A stretch of DNA of 5,156 bases. It comes from Bacillota bacterium (GTDB lineage Bacteria; Bacillota; Clostridia; Lachnospirales; Lachnospiraceae). Shown here piece by piece: positions 1 to 5,156 of the stretch. Where the stretch lies: the NCBI GenBank assembly GCA_023428655.1, contig JAEYXC010000350.1, positions 1-5,156 of the forward strand. Reading direction: 5' to 3'. The translations under genes were made by a program, and so were the position numbers. The notes beneath the pieces are model-generated. The model saw nothing but the letters and a program-made list of their open reading frames with translations. It searched no databases and was not told the DNA's origin. Position 1 is the stretch's first letter; every line of letters starts with the position of its first letter.

Positions 1-1604
1 GCTTTTGCAGCGCGGTTTGCGACGAATATTAACAGGATACTTATTACACTCTTAAAGATACCTGCTGCTGTACCAAGAGAGAAGTCGATACCGGCACCAA
101 AGGAATAATCAAGAACAAATACATCAATAACATAGGAAGCCGAACGATTCAAATCGCCTCCTAATAAGTACTGTGCTTCAAAACCGGAGTTCATAATCAT
201 TCCTAGATTAATAATCAGTAATACGAAAACAGTGGAACGAATACCGGGTAATGTAATATGCATCATTTTACGAAGTCTGCCGGCTCCGTCAATGGAAGCT
301 GCCTCGTATAAATCCGGGTTAATGGAGGTCATTGATGCCAGATAGATAATACTGTTCCATCCGGTTTCCTTCCAGACAACGGCAAAAGCTATGATCCACC
401 AGAAATACTTCGGATCAGCAAAGTAGTTAATCGGAGTATCGATCACATTCAGTCTCATTAAAACCTCATTGATGATACCGGTCTCCATGGACAAAACATC
501 TTTAACAATACCGGCAACGATAATCCAGGATAAGAAATGGGGCAGATAAGATACGGTTTGAACGATCTTCTTTCCCTTGATGCTTTTAACCTCATTGAGT
601 AGCAGTGCAAAAAGAATTGCAAATACAAAACTGAAAATAAGATTGATTACGCTCATCGCAACGGTATTACGAAATACATTGATAAATAAACTGCTTTTAA
701 ATAAGAACTCAAATTTCTCCCATGCAATCCACATCTGCTCCGCTGCAGCCGGCTTGAATTTCTGAAATGCCATAGTCCAGCCCGCCAGAGGGTAATAATT
801 AAAGATGAAGGCATATACAATAAATGGAATTGCCATAAAGATTAACTGCTTTTGTCTGACAATCATTCTCCATGTAACAAATCCTGCAACCTGCTCATGA
901 TAGGAGGCCACCGTAGCAACCAGCCAAACCAGAATCTGGGTGAATAGGATGACCATGAAGCCAATACCCCAGTTCTTTGAATAGAACTTCTCTACCTGTA
1001 AGGCTCCAATGCTGATGGAGTTCGAACTGATTAAACCAACCAGGGTTAAAAGCACAGTTGCGATCGCCAGCTTTCTAACAACTCCATAGTTCTTTGATCC
1101 CTTTGTAACCAGCATGTAGACCGCTGAAGCCATTGGTAAAAGGATGCCTAATATCATTGTGATCATAACGAGGATGGAGTCTATGATGTCCTGATCCAAG
1201 TGCTTTATTATCAACGTGGATAATTTCATCATACCAAAGAAATTATAATCCGTTTCGTTAAAATAATCGACCGTCTTTACCTCAGCGATTTTCTTATCTA
1301 ATTCTGCTTTTACTACATCAACTATGTAATATTCATCCTCTTTGAGATCCTCAACAACCTTTTCAAAATCCTTTCCCTTTAGAAGATCCTTTGCAACGTC
1401 GGTTACTTTCTTGCGGGATATACCTGCATCCTTCGCAATCCGTCCAATGAGATTGCTATTCAGCGCAGCCTGCTCCGCATCCAATACGATTCCATCACTT
1501 GATGGCTTTCTCTCCGGAAGCTCAAGATAAGGAAGGAATAAATTAATAATTGATGCAAAGCAAAGAACGGCTAAGATAATATAATATGGTTTGCGCTTTT
1601 GCAT
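1..1604 (-). CDS. LplB/YteP-type sugar ABC transporter permease with a large N-terminal membrane extension (3' end cut by window)
   Basis: Membrane permease subunit of a carbohydrate ABC importer. My translation gives 534 residues with no stop before the window edge. It ends in FVANRAAK, close to where LplB proteins normally end, so perhaps ten residues are missing. The permease core starts near residue 250 (RQKQLIF, then a membrane segment ending FNYYPLAGW). Further membrane segments lie near 312-337, 355-371, 400-412, 455-475 and 512-529. The ATPase-docking EAA loop is plain: EAASIDG at 434-440, followed by ITLPG at 450-454. Family members are usually about 300 residues. Here about 245 extra residues come first: a membrane segment at 7-28, a charged loop at 29-138, and three more segments near 140-165, 177-198 and 213-235. 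The even number of added segments keeps the core in its normal orientation. The ATG start has a GGAGG seven bases upstream. The binding-protein gene lies upstream on the same strand, and the partner permease is expected past position 1. The core call is secure; the role of the extension is unknown. Confidence 0.9.
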   Translation of the reverse strand, partial: MQKRKPYYIILAVLCFASIINLFLPYLELPERKPSSDGIVLDAEQAALNSNLIGRIAKDAGISRKKVTDVAKDLLKGKDFEKVVEDLKEDEYYIVDVVKAELDKKIAEVKTVDYFNETDYNFFGMMKLSTLIIKHLDQDIIDSILVMITMILGILLPMASAVYMLVTKGSKNYGVVRKLAIATVLLTLVGLISSNSISIGALQVEKFYSKNWGIGFMVILFTQILVWLVATVASYHEQVAGFVTWRMIVRQKQLIFMAIPFIVYAFIFNYYPLAGWTMAFQKFKPAAAEQMWIAWEKFEFLFKSSLFINVFRNTVAMSVINLIFSFVFAILFALLLNEVKSIKGKKIVQTVSYLPHFLSWIIVAGIVKDVLSMETGIINEVLMRLNVIDTPINYFADPKYFWWIIAFAVVWKETGWNSIIYLASMTSINPDLYEAASIDGAGRLRKMMHITLPGIRSTVFVLLIINLGMIMNSGFEAQYLLGGDLNRSASYVIDVFVLDYSFGAGIDFSLGTAAGIFKSVISILLIFVANRAAK

Positions 1605-1611
1605 ACATGTG

Positions 1612-1616
1612 CCTCC
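1612..1616 (-). promoter_or_regulatory. Ribosome binding site of the permease gene
   Basis: GGAGG on the minus strand sits seven bases before the ATG at 1602-1604. This decides the start. A second ATG at 1606-1608 is out of frame and only three bases from the GGAGG. The site shows that the long N-terminal extension is translated rather than being an artefact of choosing a start too far upstream. Confidence 0.85.
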
Positions 1617-1670
1617 AGTCTTAACTTTATATTTTTTTACAAGCGAATGGATCTTTTCATTCCTCTTGCA

Positions 1671-1685
1671 GGGTGATGATCACCC
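1671..1685. promoter_or_regulatory. Perfect 15-bp dyad GGGTGATGATCACCC, possible operator or small hairpin
   Basis: Seven-base arms GGGTGAT and ATCACCC around a single central base. The dyad lies about 67 bp upstream of the permease start, where an operator or a leader hairpin could act. The symmetric form with a one-base centre suits a dimeric DNA-binding protein better than an RNA hairpin, because an RNA loop would use up several of the central bases. I do not recognise the motif as belonging to a named regulator. Confidence 0.4.
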
Positions 1686-1906
1686 ATTTCCCCTTATTCA
1701 ATACAATATATAAGAATACATAAATCTACGGTATAGGAAAGGTTCTTACTATACAAACCATTTTTCAACATTGATGGAAACCAATCGGAATAGCGGATTA
1801 CTTTGTAGCGGTTTCACCTTCTTTTTCCGCAATTTATATAGTTTTATTCGTCCTAACTATGTAACATGAAAGCCCAGAACAAAAAGTATACTTCTGTAAT
1901 GCGATA
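1686..1906. other. Non-coding part of the gap upstream of the permease gene
   Basis: No convincing gene is present. Small structures seen are a GAAACC/GGTTTC inverted repeat (1777-1782 and 1810-1815) and a 10-bp palindrome AAGTATACTT (1884-1893). A weak leftward promoter-like pair also occurs: TTACAT at 1860-1865 and TATATA 18 bases further on, at 1836-1841. This could give the permease its own transcription start, but the match is poor and there is no supporting evidence. Confidence 0.35.
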
Positions 1907-2190
1907 GCATAATGCTCGAAGTGAACTCATGATACCCGGTCCTACTGACGAGCAACTTTTTATATGAATTCATGGTACCTAACGTCTGCAGAGCAACCTT
2001 TGAACACTAATATATGAAAGCCTGCAGAGCAAATCCCTTTCATTTAAATATATTACCGTCTGCCGAACAGCTCTTAACAATAATAACTATTGCGTATAGA
2101 ACAGCGCTTTGCACAGGTTATATTTAAGCTTGCTAAGCTATTCTTTGAATACTAGATCTGTTAATGCTTGCTAAGCACACACTCTTTAAT
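1907..2190. repeat. Degenerate tandem repeat array, about eight units near 38 bp
   Basis: Units start at about 1907, 1945, 1986, 2022, 2060, 2104, 2128 and 2166, giving spacings of 38, 41, 36, 38, 44, 24 and 38. Each has a GC-richer, often dyad-like core and then an AT-rich tail. CTGCAGAGCAA occurs exactly at 1986-1996 and 2022-2032; GCTTGCTAAGC occurs exactly at 2128-2138 and 2166-2176. Tails also match: CTTTGAACACTA after the 1986 core and CTTTGAATACTA after the 2128 core. GAACTCATGATACC (1923-1936) and GAATTCATGGTACC (1966-1979) differ at two of 14 bases. The array lies between the binding-protein hairpin and the permease gene. It codes for nothing obvious. It could be a string of small RNA stem-loops in the operon transcript, a set of protein-binding sites, or a decayed repeat with no function. 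The repetition is visible; the function is unknown. Confidence 0.65.
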
Positions 2191-2191
2191 A

Positions 2192-2221
2192 ATGGGGTGC
2201 CTTAATCGTAAGACACCCCAT
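2192..2221 (-). terminator. Strong hairpin after the binding-protein gene, partial terminator or mRNA-stabilising stem
   Basis: ATGGGGTG (2192-2199) pairs perfectly with CACCCCAT (2214-2221). After one mismatch, CTTA (2201-2204) pairs with TAAG (2209-2212) around the loop ATCG. It begins 32 bases past the binding-protein stop codon. The leftward transcript continues as UAUUAAAGAG, with no proper U-tract, so full intrinsic termination is doubtful. In importer operons a hairpin here commonly lets the binding protein be made in excess over the permeases, by partial termination or by protecting the upstream message from 3' decay. That role is inferred from position. Confidence 0.6.
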
Positions 2222-2253
2222 ATAATACTTTTACTCAGCTATATTGGTAATAA

Positions 2254-3996
2254 TTATTGCTCACCACGTGCAACTGCTGCTCTTCTCTTAATCTCAGCTG
2301 TTAAAGAGTCCAGATATGCATCAACATCTACTTCCTCTTTATAAACCTCCTGATACTCATCCCAGATTGCATCAAATTCTGCCTCGGATGCCATCATAGC
2401 CTTAGGAAGCCAGGAATGCTTCAGCTCTGTCATCTTATTCTTAGCCTGACCCTCCGGTGTATCAGCAGTCCAGTTATTGGTGTAGGACCACATCGGATAC
2501 CAAGGATCATTGCTAGTCTTTGTCTCGCCTAAGAAATCAAGGAAGGTCTTGTAACCATAACCATCAAGAAGCTGTTTCTCAACATCATATAAGGTGTTGT
2601 AGAACTCGTTCGGCTGGTTCTTAGGATCCTGTGCATTCTTTCCGTCAGCAAGCATACCTTCATAGTGAGGGAAATATGCATATGCAGAATTTACTAGGTT
2701 ATCTGTTACATAATCCTGATTGTCATAGTTTGCTCTCTGCTCATCTGTCTTATAGAATACGCCGTCATCTCCTACCATGTAGTCGATGCCTTCCTCGCCC
2801 CAATATCTTAAGGTCATAATCTCAGGGGAAAGAAGATCATTCATAAACTGTAATGCGCCAGGGATATCCTTACAGCTAGTGGTAATTGCTAAACCATTGG
2901 ATACGTCAAGAGCGGAAGGACTGTGCCACTGTTGAACACCATCTCCGGAATAGGAGATCGGCAACGGAACATAGGTCTTACCAACTAAGCCCTGGGTAAC
3001 TAATGCTTCATTTGCTGTATTGAAGTTCCATAACTGGTCGATAGTACCTAATACTCTACCTGTGGATAACAATGCGATATATTGATCATAGGACATTGTA
3101 AAGGTCTCAGGATGGATTAAGCCTTCATTGAACGCTTTGTTCATTCTCTGATAGTAGGTCTTTGCTTCCGGTAAGGTATTGTAGTCAATTGCGGTCTCTG
3201 TCTCAGGATCTACGATACAAGCACCGTCATTGGGGTAACCCATTAAGAAATAAGGAGGATTCTCAACACCGAAGTATCTCCAGTCTTCCGTACTCATCGT
3301 GAAACCAACGGTAGGCTGACCATCCTCTGTAGTAGGATGCGCTTCCATATAAGCCTTAATTGTATCAAAATATTGATCCATTGTAGTAATCTTGGGATAG
3401 TTAGCCCAAATCAGAACATCTTTCTGAATCCAGAAAGCTTCATCCCAGTGGTAAGTAGCCATGTCTGCACCTTGAATAATACCAAACTGAGGAACAAGAT
3501 AAATATGTCCGTCCTCTGCTCTAACCTTATTCCAGTCAGACTCGGATAAGTAGTTCTTGATGTTCGGATAATCATCCCAGTACTCATCAATCGGAATTAA
3601 TGCGCCTGCTTCTAATAATGCAGCGGTTCCGGTTGCACCGGTGATAAAATCAGGATAATCGCCACCAGCGATCATAACACCGATTCTCTCATCTGCGGTT
3701 TGACCTGTTAACCATGTAATCTTTGCCCAAGCACCGATCTTCTCAGCAATTTTCTTCATAACACGGTTATCATCCGGGATTTCGGTTCCGGGAACCGCAT
3801 TAAACATTGTAAACATTTTTGGTTCTTTTACTTCTGCATCTGAGCTATCGGTATCGGTATCCTTGTCTTCTGCCGGTTGCTCCGTTGTTGTGTCCTTGTT
3901 TTCTGTCGGTGTACTCTCCTTTTTACAACCCACAAACAGAACGCCAAACATTGTGATTACCAAAAGTACAGCAATCAAAGCTTTAACTTTTTTCAT
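2254..3996 (-). CDS. Extracellular sugar-binding lipoprotein of an ABC importer (LplA/YtcQ type)
   Basis: The 580-residue protein captures a sugar, probably an oligosaccharide, outside the cell and hands it to the permease encoded downstream. Residues 1-23 form a lipoprotein signal: a KK-containing start, a hydrophobic core and FVGC with the lipidated Cys at 24. Phe at position -3 is less common than Leu, Val or Ile. Residues 25-58 are an acidic Thr/Asp/Glu-rich tether. The binding fold follows, with GGDYPDFI at 111-118, matching the usual G-[DE]-x-P-D-[IF] segment, and WGEEGIDY at 399-406, matching the WGxEGxxY signature of this large binding-protein family. Many Trp and Tyr residues (for example W238, Y241, W323, W357, W499) could stack on sugar rings, but which ones do so cannot be told here. 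The length is normal for the family. The ATG start has AAGGGAGG upstream. Regulator upstream and permease downstream fit an inducible uptake operon. The specific sugar is not determinable. Confidence 0.93.
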   Translation of the reverse strand: MKKVKALIAVLLVITMFGVLFVGCKKESTPTENKDTTTEQPAEDKDTDTDSSDAEVKEPKMFTMFNAVPGTEIPDDNRVMKKIAEKIGAWAKITWLTGQTADERIGVMIAGGDYPDFITGATGTAALLEAGALIPIDEYWDDYPNIKNYLSESDWNKVRAEDGHIYLVPQFGIIQGADMATYHWDEAFWIQKDVLIWANYPKITTMDQYFDTIKAYMEAHPTTEDGQPTVGFTMSTEDWRYFGVENPPYFLMGYPNDGACIVDPETETAIDYNTLPEAKTYYQRMNKAFNEGLIHPETFTMSYDQYIALLSTGRVLGTIDQLWNFNTANEALVTQGLVGKTYVPLPISYSGDGVQQWHSPSALDVSNGLAITTSCKDIPGALQFMNDLLSPEIMTLRYWGEEGIDYMVGDDGVFYKTDEQRANYDNQDYVTDNLVNSAYAYFPHYEGMLADGKNAQDPKNQPNEFYNTLYDVEKQLLDGYGYKTFLDFLGETKTSNDPWYPMWSYTNNWTADTPEGQAKNKMTELKHSWLPKAMMASEAEFDAIWDEYQEVYKEEVDVDAYLDSLTAEIKRRAAVARGEQ

Positions 3997-4002
3997 ATTG
4001 GT

Positions 4003-4010
4003 CCTCCCTT
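4003..4010 (-). promoter_or_regulatory. Ribosome binding site of the binding-protein gene
   Basis: AAGGGAGG on the minus strand ends six bases before the ATG at 3994-3996. It is close to the anti-Shine-Dalgarno optimum and supports both the start and high expression, as expected for a binding protein. Confidence 0.88.
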
Positions 4011-4046
4011 TATTAAATTACTGTAATTGCCAATTGCATCAAAATG

Positions 4047-4056
4047 TTGTATACAA
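4047..4056. promoter_or_regulatory. 10-bp palindrome TTGTATACAA in the leader of the binding-protein gene, possible operator
   Basis: Perfect dyad 50 bp upstream of the start codon and downstream of the proposed promoter. On the minus strand it is embedded in the first of two similar segments, ATGCAAATTG and ATGCAATTGG, about two helix turns apart. A symmetric TGTATACA core is typical of GntR-type operators, whereas YesN/AraC proteins usually bind direct repeats. Either reading is speculative. Confidence 0.35.
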
Positions 4057-4096
4057 TTTGCATTTACCAGTTAACTAAATCATATCATTCCTAAGC

Positions 4097-4125
4097 ACTA
4101 TTCTCTACTTACAAAGTATAGTCAA
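4097..4125 (-). promoter_or_regulatory. Candidate housekeeping promoter for the binding-protein operon
   Basis: On the minus strand, TTGACT (4120-4125) matches five of six -35 bases. After 17 bases, AATAGT (4097-4102) matches four of six -10 bases. Transcription would start near 4090 and leave a leader of about 95 bases. A good -35 with a weak -10 is compatible with an activated promoter. The element is unverified. Confidence 0.45.
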
Positions 4126-4263
4126 AATACTAATAATTATATTTAATTATTATTTATACTATATTTGTTTGGATTTTGTATATATTGCATAATTTTTAGG
4201 AAGATATCTCTCAATCCCATTATACCCCGAAGGTGATGAGCTGATGAATCTATTTATTTCACG
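4126..4263. other. AT-rich upstream region between promoter and palindrome
   Basis: Very AT-rich, especially 4126-4200, with runs such as TAATTATATTTAATTATTATT. I see no gene. It is a plausible site for activator contact or UP-element-like stimulation of the adjacent promoter. Short reading frames crossing it run into the palindrome and resemble no known protein. Confidence 0.4.
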
Positions 4264-4519
4264 GCAGTAGCCAGGACGAGAAAAGGGCTGTTGTAAAACG
4301 CAAGTCCAAGATGAAGGAAATGACAACATGCATCCCATAATACACTGTTTGACGAACAGATTTTTGTTTTGTATGACAAATAGCAAACATTTATGTTTGA
4401 TGAAAGGCATACAAAACAATGAGATGTCCGTCAATCTGTGTGTGAGGGATGCATGTTGTTCTTTCCTTCATATATACATACCTTTTGCAACAGCCCTTGG
4501 TTTTTTGTCATGCTACTGC
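4264..4519. repeat. 256-bp imperfect palindrome, MITE-like or giant hairpin
   Basis: The two arms mirror each other around a centre near 4391. Paired blocks from outside in are: GCAGTAGC (4264-4271) with GCTACTGC (4512-4519); AAGGGCTGTTG (4283-4293) with CAACAGCCCTT (4488-4498); ATGAAGGAAA (4311-4320) with TTTCCTTCAT (4462-4471); ACAACATGCATCCC (4323-4336) with its complement at 4446-4459; TTGTTTTGTATG (4364-4375) with 4408-4419; and CAAACAT (4384-4390) with ATGTTTG (4393-4399) around a two-base loop. By eye roughly three quarters of arm positions pair, with only small indels. The AAGGGCTGTTGCAAAA-like ends resemble terminal inverted repeats of some insertion sequences, which suggests a non-autonomous element of 216 bp (4283-4498) with no transposase. 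No target duplication is obvious. It starts two bases after the regulator stop codon, so it would also fold in that transcript. Confidence 0.75.
4277..4498 (-). terminator. Possible terminator of the regulator transcript formed by the palindrome
   Basis: The leftward regulator transcript would form the AAGGGCUGUUG/CAACAGCCC stem and then read CUUUUCUC, a short U-run. In the other direction the arm is followed by TTGGTTTTTTG. The outer stem is strong but encloses about 190 bases, so termination would depend on prior folding of the inner hairpin. This is inferred. Confidence 0.4.
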
Positions 4520-4521
4520 AA

Positions 4522-5156
4522 TTAGCTTTTTCGATTGATGAATTGTTTTCGATACTGTAGGGGTGTAATTCCCTTAATCTGTACGAACTTTGAGATAAAA
4601 TAATCCGTATTGTTAAAGCCAACGTCCTCTGCAATCAGATAAATCTTTTCGTCCGAGCGAAGAAGAAGCTCCGCGGCCCGGTCTATACGGTAATTGTTCA
4701 GATAATCCTTGAAGGAACTACCGTACTGCCTTTTAAAAATTTGTCCGAGATATGCACTGTTGATATAGTATTTTTCACTCAGGGATTTTAGGCTGAGATT
4801 TTCCATGTAGTGCTCCGTTATCTCCTTCTCAATCTCAGTCAACACTCCACCAAAGGTATGCTGTCTTATCTCTAGCAGGTAATTGGAGAAATTCAGTGCA
4901 AAATCCTTGAAATGCTTCACACTGCCGCGAACGGCAATTTGATCATATCCTCCCTGACTGATCATGCGATAAATTTCCTCTTGATCAAATTCCGAATCCA
5001 GATCCTTTGCCAGGCTAATAAGGTTAAATAGCAGATAATCCAAATTAATTTTAATAATATCCGGTTCAGCTGCCAGCTCCTTAAAATGCTCATAAACCTC
5101 TTCAATTCTCTTCTCAATCTCCACCACATCATTCTCTTCTATGGATTTGATGAGTT
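4522..5156 (-). CDS. AraC-family transcription regulator, YesN response-regulator type (N-terminus outside window)
   Basis: DNA-binding half of a regulator that probably controls the adjacent uptake operon. The frame is open to the right edge: in-frame codons for LIKSIEEND precede a GTG at 5125-5127, so that GTG is very unlikely to be the real start and the gene continues beyond the window. About 210 residues are visible. The first part is the helical linker typical of YesN proteins (IEENDVVEIEKRIEEVYEHF). The AraC domain covers about 4540-4836. Its first helix-turn-helix is LSLKSLSEKYYINSAYLGQIF; the second is around YLIAEDVGFNNTDYFISKF. The family-typical end GITPLQYRKQF follows. The N-terminal receiver domain, expected about 120 residues long, is not seen, so phosphorylation by a YesM-type kinase is an inference. 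A plain AraC regulator is the alternative. The stop codon TAA is at 4522-4524, directly beside the large palindrome. The gene lies upstream of, and points the same way as, the transporter genes. Confidence 0.9.
   Translation of the reverse strand, partial: LIKSIEENDVVEIEKRIEEVYEHFKELAAEPDIIKINLDYLLFNLISLAKDLDSEFDQEEIYRMISQGGYDQIAVRGSVKHFKDFALNFSNYLLEIRQHTFGGVLTEIEKEITEHYMENLSLKSLSEKYYINSAYLGQIFKRQYGSSFKDYLNNYRIDRAAELLLRSDEKIYLIAEDVGFNNTDYFISKFVQIKGITPLQYRKQFINRKS

Noticed and set aside
577..1530. Plus-strand reading frames opposite the permease gene (577-765 and 1342-1530)
   Set aside because: Antisense to the permease frame, which continues unbroken through both intervals.
1629..1655. Possible catabolite-repression (cre) site around TTACAAGCGAATGGA
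   Set aside because: Only the central region resembles a cre box; the required symmetric flanking bases do not match.
1907..2190. CRISPR array reading of the repeated units
   Set aside because: Repeats are too diverged and short, spacing varies from 24 to 44 bases, the tails between cores are themselves related rather than unique, and no cas gene is present.
2631..4078. Plus-strand reading frames opposite the binding-protein gene (2631-2819, 3337-3549, 3863-4078)
   Set aside because: Antisense shadows of a well-supported 580-residue gene, with no family resemblance.
4159..4434. 91-codon reading frame on the minus strand
   Set aside because: It runs across half of the large palindrome and the AT-rich promoter region, lacks a convincing ribosome site and has no protein-like composition or family resemblance.
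4328..4525. 65-codon reading frame on the plus strand
   Set aside because: It lies almost wholly within the palindrome and mirrors the opposite-strand frame. It is a by-product of the repeat.
4431..4634. 67-codon reading frame on the minus strand overlapping the regulator
   Set aside because: It lies in another frame of the regulator gene and the palindrome arm; the regulator frame has clear AraC motifs.
5125..5127. GTG as the start codon of the regulator
   Set aside because: The same frame is open upstream to the window edge with family-typical linker residues, so the protein continues to the right.

Overview
The window looks like part of a carbohydrate-uptake locus from a low-GC Firmicute, most likely a Lachnospiraceae-type Clostridium. 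This rests on base composition, strong GGAGG ribosome binding sites, a lipoprotein binding protein of the LplA/YtcQ kind, an LplB/YteP-type permease and a YesN/AraC-type regulator next to it. The genus is an inference. All three genes are on the minus strand and are read from right to left.

Right end (4522-5156): the C-terminal half of an AraC-family regulator of the YesN response-regulator type. Its N-terminus lies outside the window. Directly after its stop codon is a 256-bp imperfect palindrome (4264-4519). An AT-rich promoter region follows (about 4010-4263), with a candidate -35/-10 pair and a 10-bp TTGTATACAA dyad.

Middle (2254-3996): a complete 580-residue solute-binding lipoprotein. 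It is followed by a strong hairpin (2192-2221) and an unusually long non-coding gap of about 650 bp. The gap holds about eight diverged copies of a short repeat spaced near 38 bp (about 1907-2190), and a 15-bp perfect dyad (1671-1685) close to the next gene.

Left end (1-1604): a transmembrane permease of the transporter, complete at its N-terminus and lacking only its last few residues at the window edge. Its last 285 or so residues are an ordinary LplB-type permease. About 245 residues precede that core, with four predicted membrane segments and a roughly 110-residue extracytoplasmic loop.

Working model: the regulator senses a sugar signal, probably through a YesM-like sensor kinase outside the window, and drives expression of the binding protein and permease. 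The binding protein delivers an oligosaccharide to a permease pair whose second member (LplC/YtcP-like) should lie beyond position 1. No ATPase is seen; transporters of this family often use a shared MsmX-type ATPase encoded elsewhere. The substrate cannot be read from the sequence. I see no CRISPR array, tRNA, rRNA, transposase or defence gene. The main oddities are the giant palindrome, the repeat array inside the putative operon and the permease extension.
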